A stretch of 49,172 bases of DNA from Rhizobium sp. Q54 (GCA_945892755.1 CAMDDO010000012.1:1-49172), one strand, 5' to 3'. Shown: positions 23,908 through 34,170, numbered from the stretch's first letter. Numbers and translations: made by a program. Notes: a model not told the origin generated them from the letters alone.

Positions 23908-24795
23908 ATGGTCATCATGCGGCGAGCCGCGCCGAAATCCGAGAACGCCAAATCCGACGCGCCGGCTGAACCAGCGCGCGCCGGAACCGGTGGTGGCGAG
24001 GTCGCGACCCTCGAGCGCAGCGTCAAGCGGCACGCGCCCGAAGCGTTCGAGGCCATGCGACGCGCCGGGCGCCTAGCCGCCGAAACGCTCGATTACATCA
24101 CGCCCCATGTCGTGCCCGGCATCGCCACGGGCGAACTCGATCGCCTGTGCCACGAATTCATCATCGGCCATGACGCGATCCCCGCCCCGCTCGGTTATCG
24201 CGGTTTTCCGAAATCAATCTGCACCTCGGTCAATCATGTCGTCTGCCACGGCATCCCGGGCGACAAGAAGCTGCAGAACGGCGATACCCTCAATATCGAC
24301 GTGACCGTCATCATCGATGGCTGGCATGGCGATACCAGCCGCATGTATGTCGTGGGCGACGCACCGGCCAAAGCGCGCCGGCTGATCGACATTACCTACG
24401 ACGCGATGATGCGCGGCATCGCCGTGGTCAAGCCCGGCGCCCGCACCGGCGATATCGGCCACGCCATTCAATCCTATGCCGAGGCGCAGCGTTGCTCGGT
24501 GGTGCGCGATTTTTGCGGTCATGGCATCGGCCGCGTCTTCCACGACACGCCGAACATTCTGCATTACGGCAAGCCCGGCACGGGCGTCGTGCTGGAAGAG
24601 GGCATGTTCTTCACGGTCGAGCCGATGATCAATCTCGGCACCTGGGAAGTGACGCTCTTGAAGGACGGCTGGACGGCGGTGACGCGCGACCGCTCGCTCT
24701 CCGCGCAGTTCGAGCACACCGTCGCGGTCACGCGCGACGGCTTTGAGATCTTCACGCTGTCGCCGGCGAACCACACGCGGCCGCCCTACACCTGA
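23908..24795 (+). CDS. map: Methionine aminopeptidase, type I
   Basis: MetAP removes the initiator methionine from nascent proteins. All five metal ligands are readable: Asp in LNIDVTVI, Asp in WHGDTSRM, His in FCGHGIGR, Glu in FTVEPMI and Glu in AQFEHTVAV. The substrate-contacting His lies in VVCHGIPGDK. About 45 residues rich in Ala, Pro and Glu precede the usual start of the enzyme (VKRHAPEAFEAMRRAG), making this 295-residue form longer than the common 250-270; a later start is not available as ATG. It is followed 10 bp later by radC on the same strand. Confidence 0.95.
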   Translation: MVIMRRAAPKSENAKSDAPAEPARAGTGGGEVATLERSVKRHAPEAFEAMRRAGRLAAETLDYITPHVVPGIATGELDRLCHEFIIGHDAIPAPLGYRGFPKSICTSVNHVVCHGIPGDKKLQNGDTLNIDVTVIIDGWHGDTSRMYVVGDAPAKARRLIDITYDAMMRGIAVVKPGARTGDIGHAIQSYAEAQRCSVVRDFCGHGIGRVFHDTPNILHYGKPGTGVVLEEGMFFTVEPMINLGTWEVTLLKDGWTAVTRDRSLSAQFEHTVAVTRDGFEIFTLSPANHTRPPYT

Positions 24796-24805
24796 CGCCA
24801 AACCG

Positions 24806-25504
24806 ATGACAGGCGCCCGTGGTCTAGCTGACGCGCCGCATTATGTCGGCCACCGCGATCGACTCAGGGAACGCTTCGACTCGGCCGGTGCCGACGCGCT
24901 CGCCGACTACGAGCTGCTCGAACTCTATCTTTGCCTCGTCATCCCGCGCCGCGACGTAAAGCCCATCGCCAAGAAACTGCTCGCGCGCTTTGGCACGCTC
25001 GGCGCCGTGCTCGCCGCGCCCGAGGAGCGCCTGCGCGAAATCGCCGGCATGGGCCCGCGGGCGGCGCAGGCGATCAAGCTCGCCAACGCGCTGAGGCTGC
25101 GCGGACTGAAGGAAGAGCTCGGCAAGCGCAGTGTGGTCGGTTCGTGGGAAGCGCTGCGCGATTATTGCCGCGCCCATCTCGTGCACGAAGCAAGCGAACA
25201 ACTGCGCGTGCTCTTCCTTGATATAAAGAACGGCCTGATCGCCGACGAAGTGCAGCAGCACGGCACGGTCAACCACGTCACGCTCTACCCGCGCGAGTTG
25301 CTGAAGCGCGCTCTCGAGCTCGGCGCCGCCGCGATCATCCTCGTGCACAACCACCCGAGCGGCGATGCGACGCCGTCCGACGCCGACATCGTGATGACCC
25401 GTGAGGTCGTCGAGGCCGGCAAGAAGCTCGGCATCGCCGTGCATGACCATTTGATCATCGGGCGCGATGGCGAGCGCTCGTTCCGTGCACTCGGCCTGCT
25501 CTGA
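24806..25504 (+). CDS. radC: RadC-family JAB-domain protein
   Basis: A 232-residue RadC-type protein. The N-terminal helix-hairpin-helix region (LREIAGMGPRAAQAIKLANA) precedes the MPN/JAB metalloprotease-like domain with the zinc signature LVHNHPSGDATPSDAD and the family's HDHLIIG. Although named for DNA repair, RadC function is not settled, and most bacterial members have no proven repair role. I use the ATG at 24806, 10 bp after the map stop, which places the protein just before the conserved HRDRLRERF block. A short CCCG-TTCG-CGGG stem-loop at 25512-25523 follows the gene. Confidence 0.93.
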   Translation: MTGARGLADAPHYVGHRDRLRERFDSAGADALADYELLELYLCLVIPRRDVKPIAKKLLARFGTLGAVLAAPEERLREIAGMGPRAAQAIKLANALRLRGLKEELGKRSVVGSWEALRDYCRAHLVHEASEQLRVLFLDIKNGLIADEVQQHGTVNHVTLYPRELLKRALELGAAAIILVHNHPSGDATPSDADIVMTREVVEAGKKLGIAVHDHLIIGRDGERSFRALGLL

Positions 25505-25794
25505 GCGGCGCGACCCGTTCGCGGGAGCCGACCCGGCACGCGGCGTGAATCTTTCATGAAGCCAAAAATCTAGCTGGCGTCGCTTCGAACCTTGCTTGTA
25601 GGATTCGCTCCAAGGTTTTGAGCCATTGGGGTCGACTCGAGTCCATGGGTCCTTCGTTCCGCGCCGGTCTGCCGCGAACGCCGCCTCGCTCGGTCCCTCC
25701 TCCGCACTCCGCACCATTGTCTCGAATTCGAACGCCCGCCGGCTCGGGCGGCATGGCTCTGCGTCCCCATCACAAAGACAAATCGGGAGGTATC

Positions 25795-26526
25795 ATGGGC
25801 AAGCGTTCCGCGCGTCAGACTGCCGAGGCCGTGGCCTCGGTCGAGGAACTGTTTCCAGTGTCCGGGCGCTTTGACGCGCTTGACGACGAGCGGCGCGAAC
25901 AGAGTTATGTGCGCCGCGTGCGTCCCAAGAGCGACGGGCAGCGCCGCTTGATGGAAGCGATCGATCGTCACGCGCTCGTGGTCGCGCTCGGCCCCGCCGG
26001 TACCGGCAAGACCTACCTCGCCATCACGAAGGCGGTCGAGGCGCTGGAAGCGGGCACGGTCGAGCGCATCGTGTTGACGCGACCGGCGGTCGGTGCGGGC
26101 GAGGAGCTTGGCTATTTGCCCGGCAATGTCGAAGACAAGCTCGCGCCCTATTTGCGTCCGCTTTACGACGCGCTGGCGGAGCGGCTCGGCGGCAAGCGGC
26201 TCAAGAAATTGCTCTTCGAAGGCGCAATCGAAATCGCGCCCGTCGCCTTCATGCGCGGACGCACGCTCAACAACGCCTTCGTGGTGATCGACGAAGCGCA
26301 GAACTGCACCTATATGCAAATCAAGATGCTGCTCACGCGCCTGGGTTGGCACTCGACCATGGTGGTGAACGGCGATCCCGACCAGAGCGATCTTTTGCTC
26401 GGCCTCTCCGGCCTGAGCGACATCGCCGAGCGGCTCAGCACACTCGAATCGATCGCGGTGGTGCGGCTAGGCGACGCCGACATCGTGCGCCACCCGCTGG
26501 TGGGCGAGATGCTCGGGGTGTTGTAG
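25795..26526 (+). CDS. PhoH-family ATPase
   Basis: A 243-residue P-loop protein of the PhoH family, a group with RNA helicase/nuclease-like relatives. Walker A is GPAGTGKTYL, followed by LTRPAVGAGEELGYLPG, Walker B VVIDEAQNCTYMQIKMLLTR and the sensor VVNGDPDQSD, all hallmark motifs. It has a short N-terminal lead in place of the PIN or KH domains of longer relatives. I chose the ATG at 25795 because it follows a clear GGGAGG ribosome site. The open frame continues 59 codons upstream, but that part has no family similarity. The 290-bp gap before it shows nothing else I can assign. This protein is distinct from the larger PhoH often found near ybeY. Confidence 0.92.
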   Translation: MGKRSARQTAEAVASVEELFPVSGRFDALDDERREQSYVRRVRPKSDGQRRLMEAIDRHALVVALGPAGTGKTYLAITKAVEALEAGTVERIVLTRPAVGAGEELGYLPGNVEDKLAPYLRPLYDALAERLGGKRLKKLLFEGAIEIAPVAFMRGRTLNNAFVVIDEAQNCTYMQIKMLLTRLGWHSTMVVNGDPDQSDLLLGLSGLSDIAERLSTLESIAVVRLGDADIVRHPLVGEMLGVL

Positions 26527-26599
26527 AGCGAACCTCTCCCGCCACTAGATCACGATTTGCTGTCTTGCTTGGCGCGACCGGGCGCTCCAGCATGCGGCC

Positions 26600-27187
26600 A
26601 TGGGACGGGGACGTGCGTTAGTCAGTGCAGCGTTAATGCTGGCGTCCGTCGCTGTGGCCGCGCCTTCGCGCGCGGAGCCGGATGAGACCGGCTTCTTCGG
26701 CATCGAATTTGGCACGCCCTTGGTCGAGGTGCTCGCGGCGCAGCCGACCGCGCGCGTTTGGCAGCAGACCAAGACCGAACTCGCCGGCTGTTATTTTCAA
26801 TATTCGATCCCGACCATCCTGGGCGATGCCGAGGCCGAGGCCTGGCTTTGCGAGGCGCGTGACCATCCTCGGAAAATCATCGTCGCGATCAGCGTCGAAG
26901 CCCGGTCGAGCAAGGCGAGCTATGAGCGGCTGGTCGAGGCGCTGACCGCGCGCTATGGGCTCGCCACGCTCTTTTGGGGTCAGTGCCTGAATTCCGAGGG
27001 CGCCCCCACCGAGCAATATTCCTGGTATCTGAAATCGAGCCTGGTGCGCCTGATCAATCGCGACACGCACGCGAGCTGGCTCGTGCTCCGCATCGAGCCG
27101 GCCGGCCCGATCCGCGATTTTGGCCCCGGCGCCTGCCTGGTGCCGCCGGTCAAGCTCCGCGAATTGGGCGATACGGAAACCGAATAG
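26600..27187 (+). CDS. Exported protein of unknown function
   Basis: A 195-residue protein with a Sec-type signal (SAALMLASVAVAAPSRA, likely cleaved before EPDETGFFG). The mature part contains GIEFGTPLVEVLA at its start, a pattern seen in small periplasmic proteins that compare an input with a fixed fold, and three cysteines (in AGCYFQ, WLCEAR and WGQCLN) plus a fourth in GACLVPP. Two disulfides are possible. I do not recognise the family. It stands alone between phoH and the hydantoinase operon, with a GC-rich 133-bp gap after it. Confidence 0.65.
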   Translation: MGRGRALVSAALMLASVAVAAPSRAEPDETGFFGIEFGTPLVEVLAAQPTARVWQQTKTELAGCYFQYSIPTILGDAEAEAWLCEARDHPRKIIVAISVEARSSKASYERLVEALTARYGLATLFWGQCLNSEGAPTEQYSWYLKSSLVRLINRDTHASWLVLRIEPAGPIRDFGPGACLVPPVKLRELGDTETE

Positions 27188-27320
27188 ACGACGCCCGGCC
27201 GACGCGACAGGGTCCCCCCTCGCCTTGACGCGGCGGGTGCCGAAATCCACACTGCGGCGAGCATGGTTTTCGTGGCGCTGCCGGCCGGTCTGGCGCGCCC
27301 GGTTCAAGGAATAGGCCCGC

Positions 27321-29399
27321 ATGAAACTGGTCGGCGTCGATGTCGGGGGCACCTTCACCGACCTCATCATCACGGACACCGCGACCCAGATGATCGCGAT
27401 CCACAAAGTGCCGACCACGCCCGATGATCCCTCGGTCGGCGTCACCGACGGCATCGTCGCATTGTGCAAACGGAATGGCATCGACCCCGGCTCGGTCGAT
27501 CACGTGTTCCACGGCACCACGATCGCGACCAACGCCGTGCTCGAACATAAGGGCTCGGTCGCCGGCATGATCACGACCGAAGGTTATCGCGACATCATCC
27601 ATATCGGGCGCCACCAGCGGCCCGAGAATTATTCGATCATGCAGGACATTCCCTGGCAGGCGCGTCCCTTGGTGCGTCGCCGCCACCGCCTGACCGTTTC
27701 AGAGCGCCTGACGCCGCCCAAGGGCGAGGTGCTGAAGGTGCTCGATGAAGAAGCCGTGCGCCGTGCCGCGCGCGACTTGAAGAAAGCCGGCGTGCAATCG
27801 ATCGCGGTGTGCTTCCTCTTTTCCTATATCGACCCGCGCCACGAAGAACGGGCGCGCGAATTGATCCTGGAGGAATTCCCCGAGGCCTTTGTCACCACCT
27901 CGGCCCAGGTCGCGCCTCAATTTCGCGAGTTCGAGCGCTTCACGACCGCCGCGATGAACGCCTTCATCGGACCCAAGGTGCGGACCTATGTGAACCGCTT
28001 CGAGGAACGTCTGGAAGGCGCCGGCATCAAAGCCGATCTCCATATCATGGCCTCGAATGGCGGCGTCGCGACCGCGGCCACGGTGGCCGAAGTGCCGGTG
28101 GTCACGCTGCTCTCAGGGCCGGCCGCCGGCGTGCTTGGCGGCGCCTGGGCGGCGGCCCTCTCCGACCGTCAACGCATCATCACCTTCGATGTCGGCGGCA
28201 CCAGCGCCGATATCGGCATCGTGATCGAGGGCCGCACCAGCGAGGCGACCGCGCGCGATACCTGGATCGGCGGCTATCCCGTGCTCGTGCCGATGATCGA
28301 TATTCACACCATCGGCGCGGGCGGCGGCTCGATCGCGCATGTCGATGCGGGCGGCGCGTTTCGCGTCGGCCCGATGAGCGCCGGCTCGCAGCCGGGCCCC
28401 GCCTGCTATGCGCGCGGCGGCACGCGGCCAACCGTGACCGATGCCAATCTCGTGCTCGGGCGTTTGGAGAAGGACAACTTTCTCGGCGGCGAAATGACGC
28501 TCGACGAAGCCGCGGCGCATCGCGTCATCACCGAACTCGCCAAACAAGTGAAGCTTGACAAGCTCGAGGCCGCCGAGGGCGTCATCACCATTTTGAATTC
28601 GAACATGGCCAACGCGATTCGCGCCAAGACCGTGCAAAAGGGTCTCGACCCGCGCGATTTCGCGCTCGTCGCATTTGGCGGTGCAGGGCCCTTGCATGGC
28701 GCCGAGGTCGCCGCGGCGCTCAATATTCCCGAGGTCGTGATCCCGCCGCATCCGGGCATCACATCGGCGGCCGGGCTCCTGACCACCGACATCAAATATG
28801 ATCAGATCAAGACCGAATTCGTGGTCAAGGGCTCGGTCGATCTTGGCAAGCTCTCGGCCGATTTCGTCCAACTCGAGGCGCTCCTGATCAAACAATTCGC
28901 CGCCGATGGCATCGAACGCGGCGGCGTGACGCTGCAAAGGTTCGGCGATCTCCGTTATGTCGGCCAAGGCTATGAGCTCAGGGTCTCCTTCCCTGCCGAT
29001 AAACTCGATGCGGCGGCGCTTGAGCGCGTGTGGAGCGCGTTTCACGATCAGCACAAACGTGAATATGGCCACTTCTTCGCCGAGAGCCCGATCGAGATCG
29101 TCAATATACGGGTCACCGGCATCGGCTTCATGCCGAAGATCGGCAAGCCCACGGTCAGTGACGGCCCTTCGGTCGAGGCGGCGCTGGTCAAGCGCGGCAA
29201 AAGCGCGTTTCGTGTGAACGGCGTATTAGGCACCTATGACACCGCCTATTATCGGCGCGAGCTTTTGCCGCTCGACGCGCCGGTCGCGGGCCCTGCGATC
29301 ATCCTGCAGCGCGACACCACGACCGTGGTGCCGCCAGGCTGGAGCGCGGTCGCCGATCACGGCGGTAATTTGATTTTGCGCGCGGCGCGGAAAGACTGA
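27321..29399 (+). CDS. hyuA: Hydantoinase/oxoprolinase family protein, subunit A
   Basis: HyuA-type subunits bind ATP and, with HyuB, hydrolyse hydantoins or 5-oxoproline-like lactams; acetone and acetophenone carboxylases use related subunits. The 692-residue protein has the actin-fold phosphate loops [14 protein letters not shown] at the start and [13 protein letters not shown] near 290, plus [18 protein letters not shown] and the block [14 protein letters not shown]. Length is normal. The next gene starts 3 bp after its stop, and a racemase gene completes the operon, which makes hydantoin or a related cyclic amide the most likely substrate. A carboxylase third subunit is not present. Confidence 0.93.
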   Translation: MKLVGVDVGGTFTDLIITDTATQMIAIHKVPTTPDDPSVGVTDGIVALCKRNGIDPGSVDHVFHGTTIATNAVLEHKGSVAGMITTEGYRDIIHIGRHQRPENYSIMQDIPWQARPLVRRRHRLTVSERLTPPKGEVLKVLDEEAVRRAARDLKKAGVQSIAVCFLFSYIDPRHEERARELILEEFPEAFVTTSAQVAPQFREFERFTTAAMNAFIGPKVRTYVNRFEERLEGAGIKADLHIMASNGGVATAATVAEVPVVTLLSGPAAGVLGGAWAAALSDRQRIITFDVGGTSADIGIVIEGRTSEATARDTWIGGYPVLVPMIDIHTIGAGGGSIAHVDAGGAFRVGPMSAGSQPGPACYARGGTRPTVTDANLVLGRLEKDNFLGGEMTLDEAAAHRVITELAKQVKLDKLEAAEGVITILNSNMANAIRAKTVQKGLDPRDFALVAFGGAGPLHGAEVAAALNIPEVVIPPHPGITSAAGLLTTDIKYDQIKTEFVVKGSVDLGKLSADFVQLEALLIKQFAADGIERGGVTLQRFGDLRYVGQGYELRVSFPADKLDAAALERVWSAFHDQHKREYGHFFAESPIEIVNIRVTGIGFMPKIGKPTVSDGPSVEAALVKRGKSAFRVNGVLGTYDTAYYRRELLPLDAPVAGPAIILQRDTTTVVPPGWSAVADHGGNLILRAARKD

Positions 29400-29402
29400 C
29401 CC

Positions 29403-31193
29403 ATGGCCCAAGCAAAAACGGCAACCCACCTTGGTTCCAAGCCGATCGACCCGGTGACCGCGAGCGTGATCCAGGGCGCGCTCGAAAGCATCGCGGTCGA
29501 AATGGGCTACAAGCTGATGCGGATGTCCTATTCCAGCATCATCCGCGAGTCGGAAGATTTCGGCGCGGCATTGGTTGACGCCCAAGCGCGCCAATTGTGC
29601 GAATCGCGCCAATCGACGCCGCTGCAATCCGGCCCGATCCCGGGCTATGTCAAAGGCATGATCGGGCTCATGGCCGGGCGGGGCGAGACGCTCAATCCGG
29701 GCGACGTGATCATGCACAATTCGGCCTATCACGGCGCCTCGCATGGGCCCGATGTCGCATTCATCGTGCCGGCGTTTTTCAAGGGCCGGCTGGTTGGTTA
29801 TTCGGTGACGACCGCGCACCATCTTGATATCGGCGCGTCTTCGCCGGGCAGTTGCGGCATTGTCGATTCGCTCGATGCCTATGCCGAGGGCCTGCAATTC
29901 AAGGCGCTCAAGGTCTATGACAAGGGCGTGCTCAACGCGCCGCTCTGGCAGATGGTGCGCGATAATATCCGCGCCTCCGATCTCGTGGTCGGCGACATGG
30001 AGGCGCAAATCGCCGCCGCGCGCATCGGCGCCGAGCGCTTCCTCGAATTGATCGAACGCTATGGGCTCCACACTGTCGAGGCGGCGGGCGATGCGCTGAT
30101 GGATCATTCCGAACGGCTGATGCGTCAGGCGATCGAGGCTCTGCCCGATGGCAGCCATAGTGCGGTCGGCCATGTCGATGGTTTCGAGGACGATCCCGAG
30201 CGGCGCGACTTCAAAATCAAGGTCACGGTCACCATCAAAGGCAGCAATATGACGGTCGATCTGACCGGCACCGACAAGCAGATCGACGATCGCCCGCTCA
30301 ACATGCCGCTCGAAGGCACGGTCGATTGCGCGATCTGGCTCACCGTGCGTTCGATTCTGCTCGATTCCTTCGTGCACGGCCACATCCCGCAGAACAGCGG
30401 CCTGGTGCGCCCGATCACGATCATCGCGCCCAAGGGCACACTGGTGAATCCGACTTTCCCCGCCCCCACCATCGCGCGCTTCTGCCCCGGCAATATCGTC
30501 GCCGACACGCTGATGCGCGCGCTCGCGGACGCTGTGCCGCAGCAAGTGGCGGCCGGCGTCGGCAATTTGAAAGTCATCGCTTATAGCGGCATCCATGGCG
30601 GCGCGCATTGGGTCCACATGGATATTCACGAAGGCAGCTATGGCGGGCGCCATGGCAAGGACGGCATGGATACGGTCGACACGCTCTACGCCAATACGCG
30701 CAACAACCCGATCGAGGATATCGAATCGCATTTGCCGCTCCGCGTCATGCGCTATGAATTGCGCGACGGCAAAGCGGCGCCTGGCCAATGGCGTGGCGGC
30801 ATCGGCTCAACCCGCGAGGTCGAGCTTCTGGAAGACGGCAGCTTCTCGATCGAGGGCGATGGTCATTTGTTCGCACCCTGGGGCTTCAAGGGCGGCGCCG
30901 ATGGCCACACCTCAAAATTATTGTTTCGGCCAAAATCGGGCGGCGAAATGTCGCTGCCCTCGATGATGCCAAACAAACCGACCAAGGCGGGTGATCGCCT
31001 CGTCTTGGTCGGCACCTGCGGCGGCGGCTATGGCGATCCCTTTGAGCGCGACCCCGACGCGGTGCTCTCCGACGTGCTCGACGGCTTTGTCACCTTGGCG
31101 TCGACCAAGACCGATTATGGCGTCGTGATCACGCCCGAAAAGACCATCGATCGCGCGGCAACCGCCGTGCTTCGGCGCGCGCGCCGCGCCTGA
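29403..31193 (+). CDS. hyuB: Hydantoinase/oxoprolinase family protein, subunit B
   Basis: The partner subunit of HyuA, 596 residues, family length. Diagnostic blocks are DPVTASVIQGALESIAVEMG at the start, NPGDVIMHNSAYHGASHGPD, a DLTGTDKQIDDRPLN segment, GGAHWVHMDIHEGSYGGRHG, PGQWRGGIGSTREVEL and the C-terminal GTCGGGYGDPFERDP. It is tightly coupled to hyuA (3-bp gap) and followed 17 bp later by the racemase. It is a diverged paralogue of the lone hyuB-like gene at 44.3 kb. Confidence 0.93.
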   Translation: MAQAKTATHLGSKPIDPVTASVIQGALESIAVEMGYKLMRMSYSSIIRESEDFGAALVDAQARQLCESRQSTPLQSGPIPGYVKGMIGLMAGRGETLNPGDVIMHNSAYHGASHGPDVAFIVPAFFKGRLVGYSVTTAHHLDIGASSPGSCGIVDSLDAYAEGLQFKALKVYDKGVLNAPLWQMVRDNIRASDLVVGDMEAQIAAARIGAERFLELIERYGLHTVEAAGDALMDHSERLMRQAIEALPDGSHSAVGHVDGFEDDPERRDFKIKVTVTIKGSNMTVDLTGTDKQIDDRPLNMPLEGTVDCAIWLTVRSILLDSFVHGHIPQNSGLVRPITIIAPKGTLVNPTFPAPTIARFCPGNIVADTLMRALADAVPQQVAAGVGNLKVIAYSGIHGGAHWVHMDIHEGSYGGRHGKDGMDTVDTLYANTRNNPIEDIESHLPLRVMRYELRDGKAAPGQWRGGIGSTREVELLEDGSFSIEGDGHLFAPWGFKGGADGHTSKLLFRPKSGGEMSLPSMMPNKPTKAGDRLVLVGTCGGGYGDPFERDPDAVLSDVLDGFVTLASTKTDYGVVITPEKTIDRAATAVLRRARRA

Positions 31194-31210
31194 ACCCCTG
31201 GGAGGCCCCG

Positions 31211-31981
31211 ATGCGCATCAAGATCATCAACCCGAACACGACCCAGGCCATGACCGACACGATCGGCGAGTGCGCGCGCAAATTCGCGCGGCCCGGCACC
31301 GAGATCATCTCGGTCAGTCCGAGTTTCGGCCCGGCCTCGATCGAATCCTTCGTCGATGAGTTCGTCTCGGCCTGCGGCGTGCTCGACGAAATAAAGAAGG
31401 GCGAGGAAAGCGAAAACATCGACGCCTATATCATCGCCTGTTATGGCGACCCCGGCCTGCAGGCCGCGCGCGAGTTGACCGAGAAGCCGGTCATCGGCAT
31501 CGCCGAGGCGTCGCTCTATATGGCCTCGATGCTGGCGGCGCGCTTCTCGATCGTCACCATCATCCCGCGCGCGCGGACGTTGATGGAAGAGATGGTGCGC
31601 GGCTATGGCATGGAACATCGCATGGTCTCGATCCGCACCATGCCGCTCTACGTGCTCGACGTCGAGAAGGACCCCAAGGGCTCGTTCGAGAAGATCAGGG
31701 AGGGCGCGCGCCTCGCGGTGCAGGAGGACAACGCGGAAGCCATCTGCCTCGGCTGCGCGGGCTTCGCCGAATTCGCCCAGTCGATCGAGGACGAGCTAGG
31801 CGTGCCGGTGCTGGATGGTGTGGTGTGCGCCACCAAGCAGGCCGAGATCATGGTCGAGCTCGGCAAGAAGACCTCGAAGCGCATGACCTATCGCCCGCCC
31901 GAGCAGAAAACCTATACCGGCATGTTCGCGCATTTCTCGGGCACCAAGCCGGCCTCAAAGCGCAAGGAAGCGGCGGAATAA
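31211..31981 (+). CDS. Hydantoin racemase-like Asp/Glu racemase family protein
   Basis: A 256-residue member of the Asp/Glu/hydantoin racemase superfamily. It begins with the family's IKIINPNTTQAMTD strand-loop. The two catalytic cysteines are present, one in IIACYGDPGLQAA and one in ICLGCAGFAEF, so a two-base cofactor-free racemase is likely. Position directly after hyuAB supports a role in equilibrating the stereoisomers of the operon's cyclic substrate, so that all of it can be hydrolysed. The ribosome site GGGAGG precedes the ATG. The C-terminal tail is Lys-rich and probably disordered. Confidence 0.9.
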   Translation: MRIKIINPNTTQAMTDTIGECARKFARPGTEIISVSPSFGPASIESFVDEFVSACGVLDEIKKGEESENIDAYIIACYGDPGLQAARELTEKPVIGIAEASLYMASMLAARFSIVTIIPRARTLMEEMVRGYGMEHRMVSIRTMPLYVLDVEKDPKGSFEKIREGARLAVQEDNAEAICLGCAGFAEFAQSIEDELGVPVLDGVVCATKQAEIMVELGKKTSKRMTYRPPEQKTYTGMFAHFSGTKPASKRKEAAE

Positions 31982-32000
31982 CGTGGCGCCCGTCGCGTTG

Positions 32001-32049
32001 TCACCCTTCAGCCGCCGCTCCGCAGCGACCTCTCCCGCGCGGGGAGAGA
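32001..32049. repeat. Diverged copy of the palindromic repeat element (copy C)
   Basis: TCACCCTTCAGCCGCCGCTC followed by CGCAGCGACCTCTCCC and GGGGAGAG is the inverse-orientation counterpart of the copy at 39432-39479 (CCTCTCCCC, GGGAGAGGTCGCCG, GGCGGGTGAGGGG). It lies between the racemase and purB stop/start and ends 19 bp before the purB ATG, so it is part of the purB leader. Confidence 0.7.
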
Positions 32050-32068
32050 TGAGCGTCGTCGCGCTTCC

Positions 32069-33415
32069 ATGATCCCGCGCTATAGCCGCCCCGAAATGGC
32101 GGCGATTTGGCAGCCGGAGAACCGGTTTCGGATTTTGGCCGAGATCGAGGCGCATGCGCTCGAAGCCATGGTCGAGCTCAAGCTTGCGCCCAAATCGGCC
32201 TTGACCGCGCTCCGCCGCGCGCTGAAGGAGCACCCGAAGGAGATCACCGACACCGCCGCGATCGAGGCGATCGAGCGCGAGACGCGGCACGACGTGATCG
32301 CGTTCCTGACCAATCTTGGCAAATATGTCGGCCCCGAGGCGCGCTTCATCCATCAGGGGCTCACGTCGTCAGACGTGCTCGATACCGCGTTCGCCGTGCA
32401 GCTCGTGCAGGCGAGCGATCTCTTGATCGACGATATCGAGCGCGTGATGGCCGCGCTCAAGCGCCGCGCGATCGAACACAAGACAACGCTCTGCGTCGGT
32501 CGCAGCCATGGCATCCACGCCGAGCCGACCAGCTTCGGCCTCAAACTCGCCGGCCACTACGCCGAGTTCGCGCGCGATCTTGAGCGCCTTCAGACGGCTA
32601 AAAAGGAAATCGCCACCTGCGCGATCTCGGGCCCGGTCGGAACGTTTTCCTCGGTCGATCCGCGTGTCGAGGCGCATGTCGCCAAGAAACTCGGGCTTGC
32701 AATCGAACCGGTCTCGACCCAGGTCATCCCGCGCGACCGGCATGCCGCGTTCTTCGCCGCACTCGCCCTCGTCGCATCCGGCGTCGAGAGGCTGGCGACC
32801 GAGATCAGGCATTTGCAGCGGAGCGAGGTGCGCGAGGCCGAAGAGGCCTTCGCCAAGGGCCAAAAAGGCTCCTCCGCCATGCCGCACAAGCGCAATCCGG
32901 TGCTCTCCGAAAATCTCACCGGCCTCGCCCGCGTGGTGCGCGCCGCGCTCAACCCGGCGCTTGAGAACGTCACACTCTGGCATGAGCGCGATATCTCGCA
33001 TTCTTCGGTTGAGCGTGTTTTTGCCCCCGATGCCACCATCGCGCTCGATTTCGCGCTCGACCGCCTTGCCGGGCTGATCGAGGACCTGCTGATTTATCCC
33101 GAGGCGATGAAGCGTAACCTTGAGAGCCTGGGCGGCCTCGTGCATTCGCAGGCGGTGCTGCTCGCGCTGATCGAGGCCGGCCTATCGCGCGAAGCGGCCT
33201 ATGAAACCGTGCAACGCAATGCGATGGAGACCTGGAGGAACGGCGGCAGCTTCGCCGAGCGGCTGTGGGCCGATATGGGAGTGCGCGCCAAATTGAAGCG
33301 CGCGCGGCTCGACGCGACATTCGATGCCAAGCCCTATCTCGCCCATGTCGATCAGATCTTCGCGCGCGTGTTCGGCCCGGATCGGACGCACAAAAAAGGG
33401 AGCCACAAGAGATGA
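32069..33415 (+). CDS. purB: Adenylosuccinate lyase
   Basis: PurB cleaves SAICAR to AICAR and adenylosuccinate to AMP, releasing fumarate. The 448-residue protein starts IPRYSRPEMAAIW. It has HQGLTSSDVLDTAFA, the catalytic-His region CVGRSHGIHAEP, and the superfamily signature GSSAMPHKRNPVLSEN, all intact. The C-terminal domain ends ARVFG followed by a basic tail. Its stop overlaps the start of the SDR gene (ATGA), so the SDR is translationally coupled to a purine gene. The rest of the purine cluster continues at 37.6 kb on the same strand. Confidence 0.96.
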   Translation: MIPRYSRPEMAAIWQPENRFRILAEIEAHALEAMVELKLAPKSALTALRRALKEHPKEITDTAAIEAIERETRHDVIAFLTNLGKYVGPEARFIHQGLTSSDVLDTAFAVQLVQASDLLIDDIERVMAALKRRAIEHKTTLCVGRSHGIHAEPTSFGLKLAGHYAEFARDLERLQTAKKEIATCAISGPVGTFSSVDPRVEAHVAKKLGLAIEPVSTQVIPRDRHAAFFAALALVASGVERLATEIRHLQRSEVREAEEAFAKGQKGSSAMPHKRNPVLSENLTGLARVVRAALNPALENVTLWHERDISHSSVERVFAPDATIALDFALDRLAGLIEDLLIYPEAMKRNLESLGGLVHSQAVLLALIEAGLSREAAYETVQRNAMETWRNGGSFAERLWADMGVRAKLKRARLDATFDAKPYLAHVDQIFARVFGPDRTHKKGSHKR

Positions 33416-34170
33416 GCAAGCCGACCGTGATCATCACCGGCGCCGGGATCGGCATCGGCCATGCCGCCGCCCTCGCCTTCGGAAGCGCCGGCTATCATGT
33501 CGGCGTCACCGACGTGCTCGAGGCCGAGGGCAAAGCCACCGTCAAGGCGATCGAGGCCGCCGGCGGCTCGGCCGAATTTCACAAGGTTGATGTCACGAAT
33601 ACCGACAATGTGAATGCCGCGGTCGCCGCGTTCGAGAAAAAGAACGGCGCGATCGACGCCGCGATCGCCAATGCCGGCATCGCGCACAAGGTCAAGCTCG
33701 AGGACATGACCGATGCGAAGTGGGGCCACACACTCGATGTCGATTTGAACGGCGTGTTCCGGCTCTGCCGCGCGGTCGCGCCCGGCATGAAAAAGCGCAA
33801 AAAGGGTGCGATCGTCGCGACATCCTCGATCATGGGCGTCGGCTATGGCTGGCACGACCATGTGCAATACAACGCGGCGAAGACGGGCGTGGTTGGCCTC
33901 GTTCGCGGCCTCGCCTGCGACCTTGGCGCCGATCAGATACGCGTGAACGGCATCGCGCCCGGCTATATTCGCTCGGCGCAATCGCTTTCGACCGTGCATT
34001 CCCTCGGCCCGGCCGGCCTCGAAAAAGCGGCGGAATACATCCCCTTGGGGCGCATCGGCGAGCCCGACGACATCGCCGACGTGATGGTGTTCCTGTGCTC
34101 GCACGGCGCTCGCTATATCAGCGGGCAGACCATCATCGTCGATGGCGGGCTGATGGTTGGACGCTACTGA
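33412..34170 (+). CDS. Short-chain dehydrogenase/reductase
   Basis: A 252-residue classical SDR with the Rossmann motif TGAGIGIGHA, NAG in AIANAGIAHK, active-site Ser in VATSSIMG and YNAAK for the catalytic Tyr-Lys pair. The C-terminal GGLMVGRY is also family-like. An Asp at the end of strand beta-2 (GVTDVLEA) favours NAD over NADP. The chain length is typical. It is coupled to purB by a 4-bp overlap, but that arrangement gives no clue to its substrate; 3-oxoacyl-ACP-reductase-like or sugar/alcohol dehydrogenase roles are equally open. Confidence 0.9.
   Translation: MSKPTVIITGAGIGIGHAAALAFGSAGYHVGVTDVLEAEGKATVKAIEAAGGSAEFHKVDVTNTDNVNAAVAAFEKKNGAIDAAIANAGIAHKVKLEDMTDAKWGHTLDVDLNGVFRLCRAVAPGMKKRKKGAIVATSSIMGVGYGWHDHVQYNAAKTGVVGLVRGLACDLGADQIRVNGIAPGYIRSAQSLSTVHSLGPAGLEKAAEYIPLGRIGEPDDIADVMVFLCSHGARYISGQTIIVDGGLMVGRY

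Noticed and set aside
29226-30788. A 520-codon open frame opposite hyuB
   Set aside because: Antisense shadow of hyuB, with low-complexity Arg/Asp-rich sequence and no motif.
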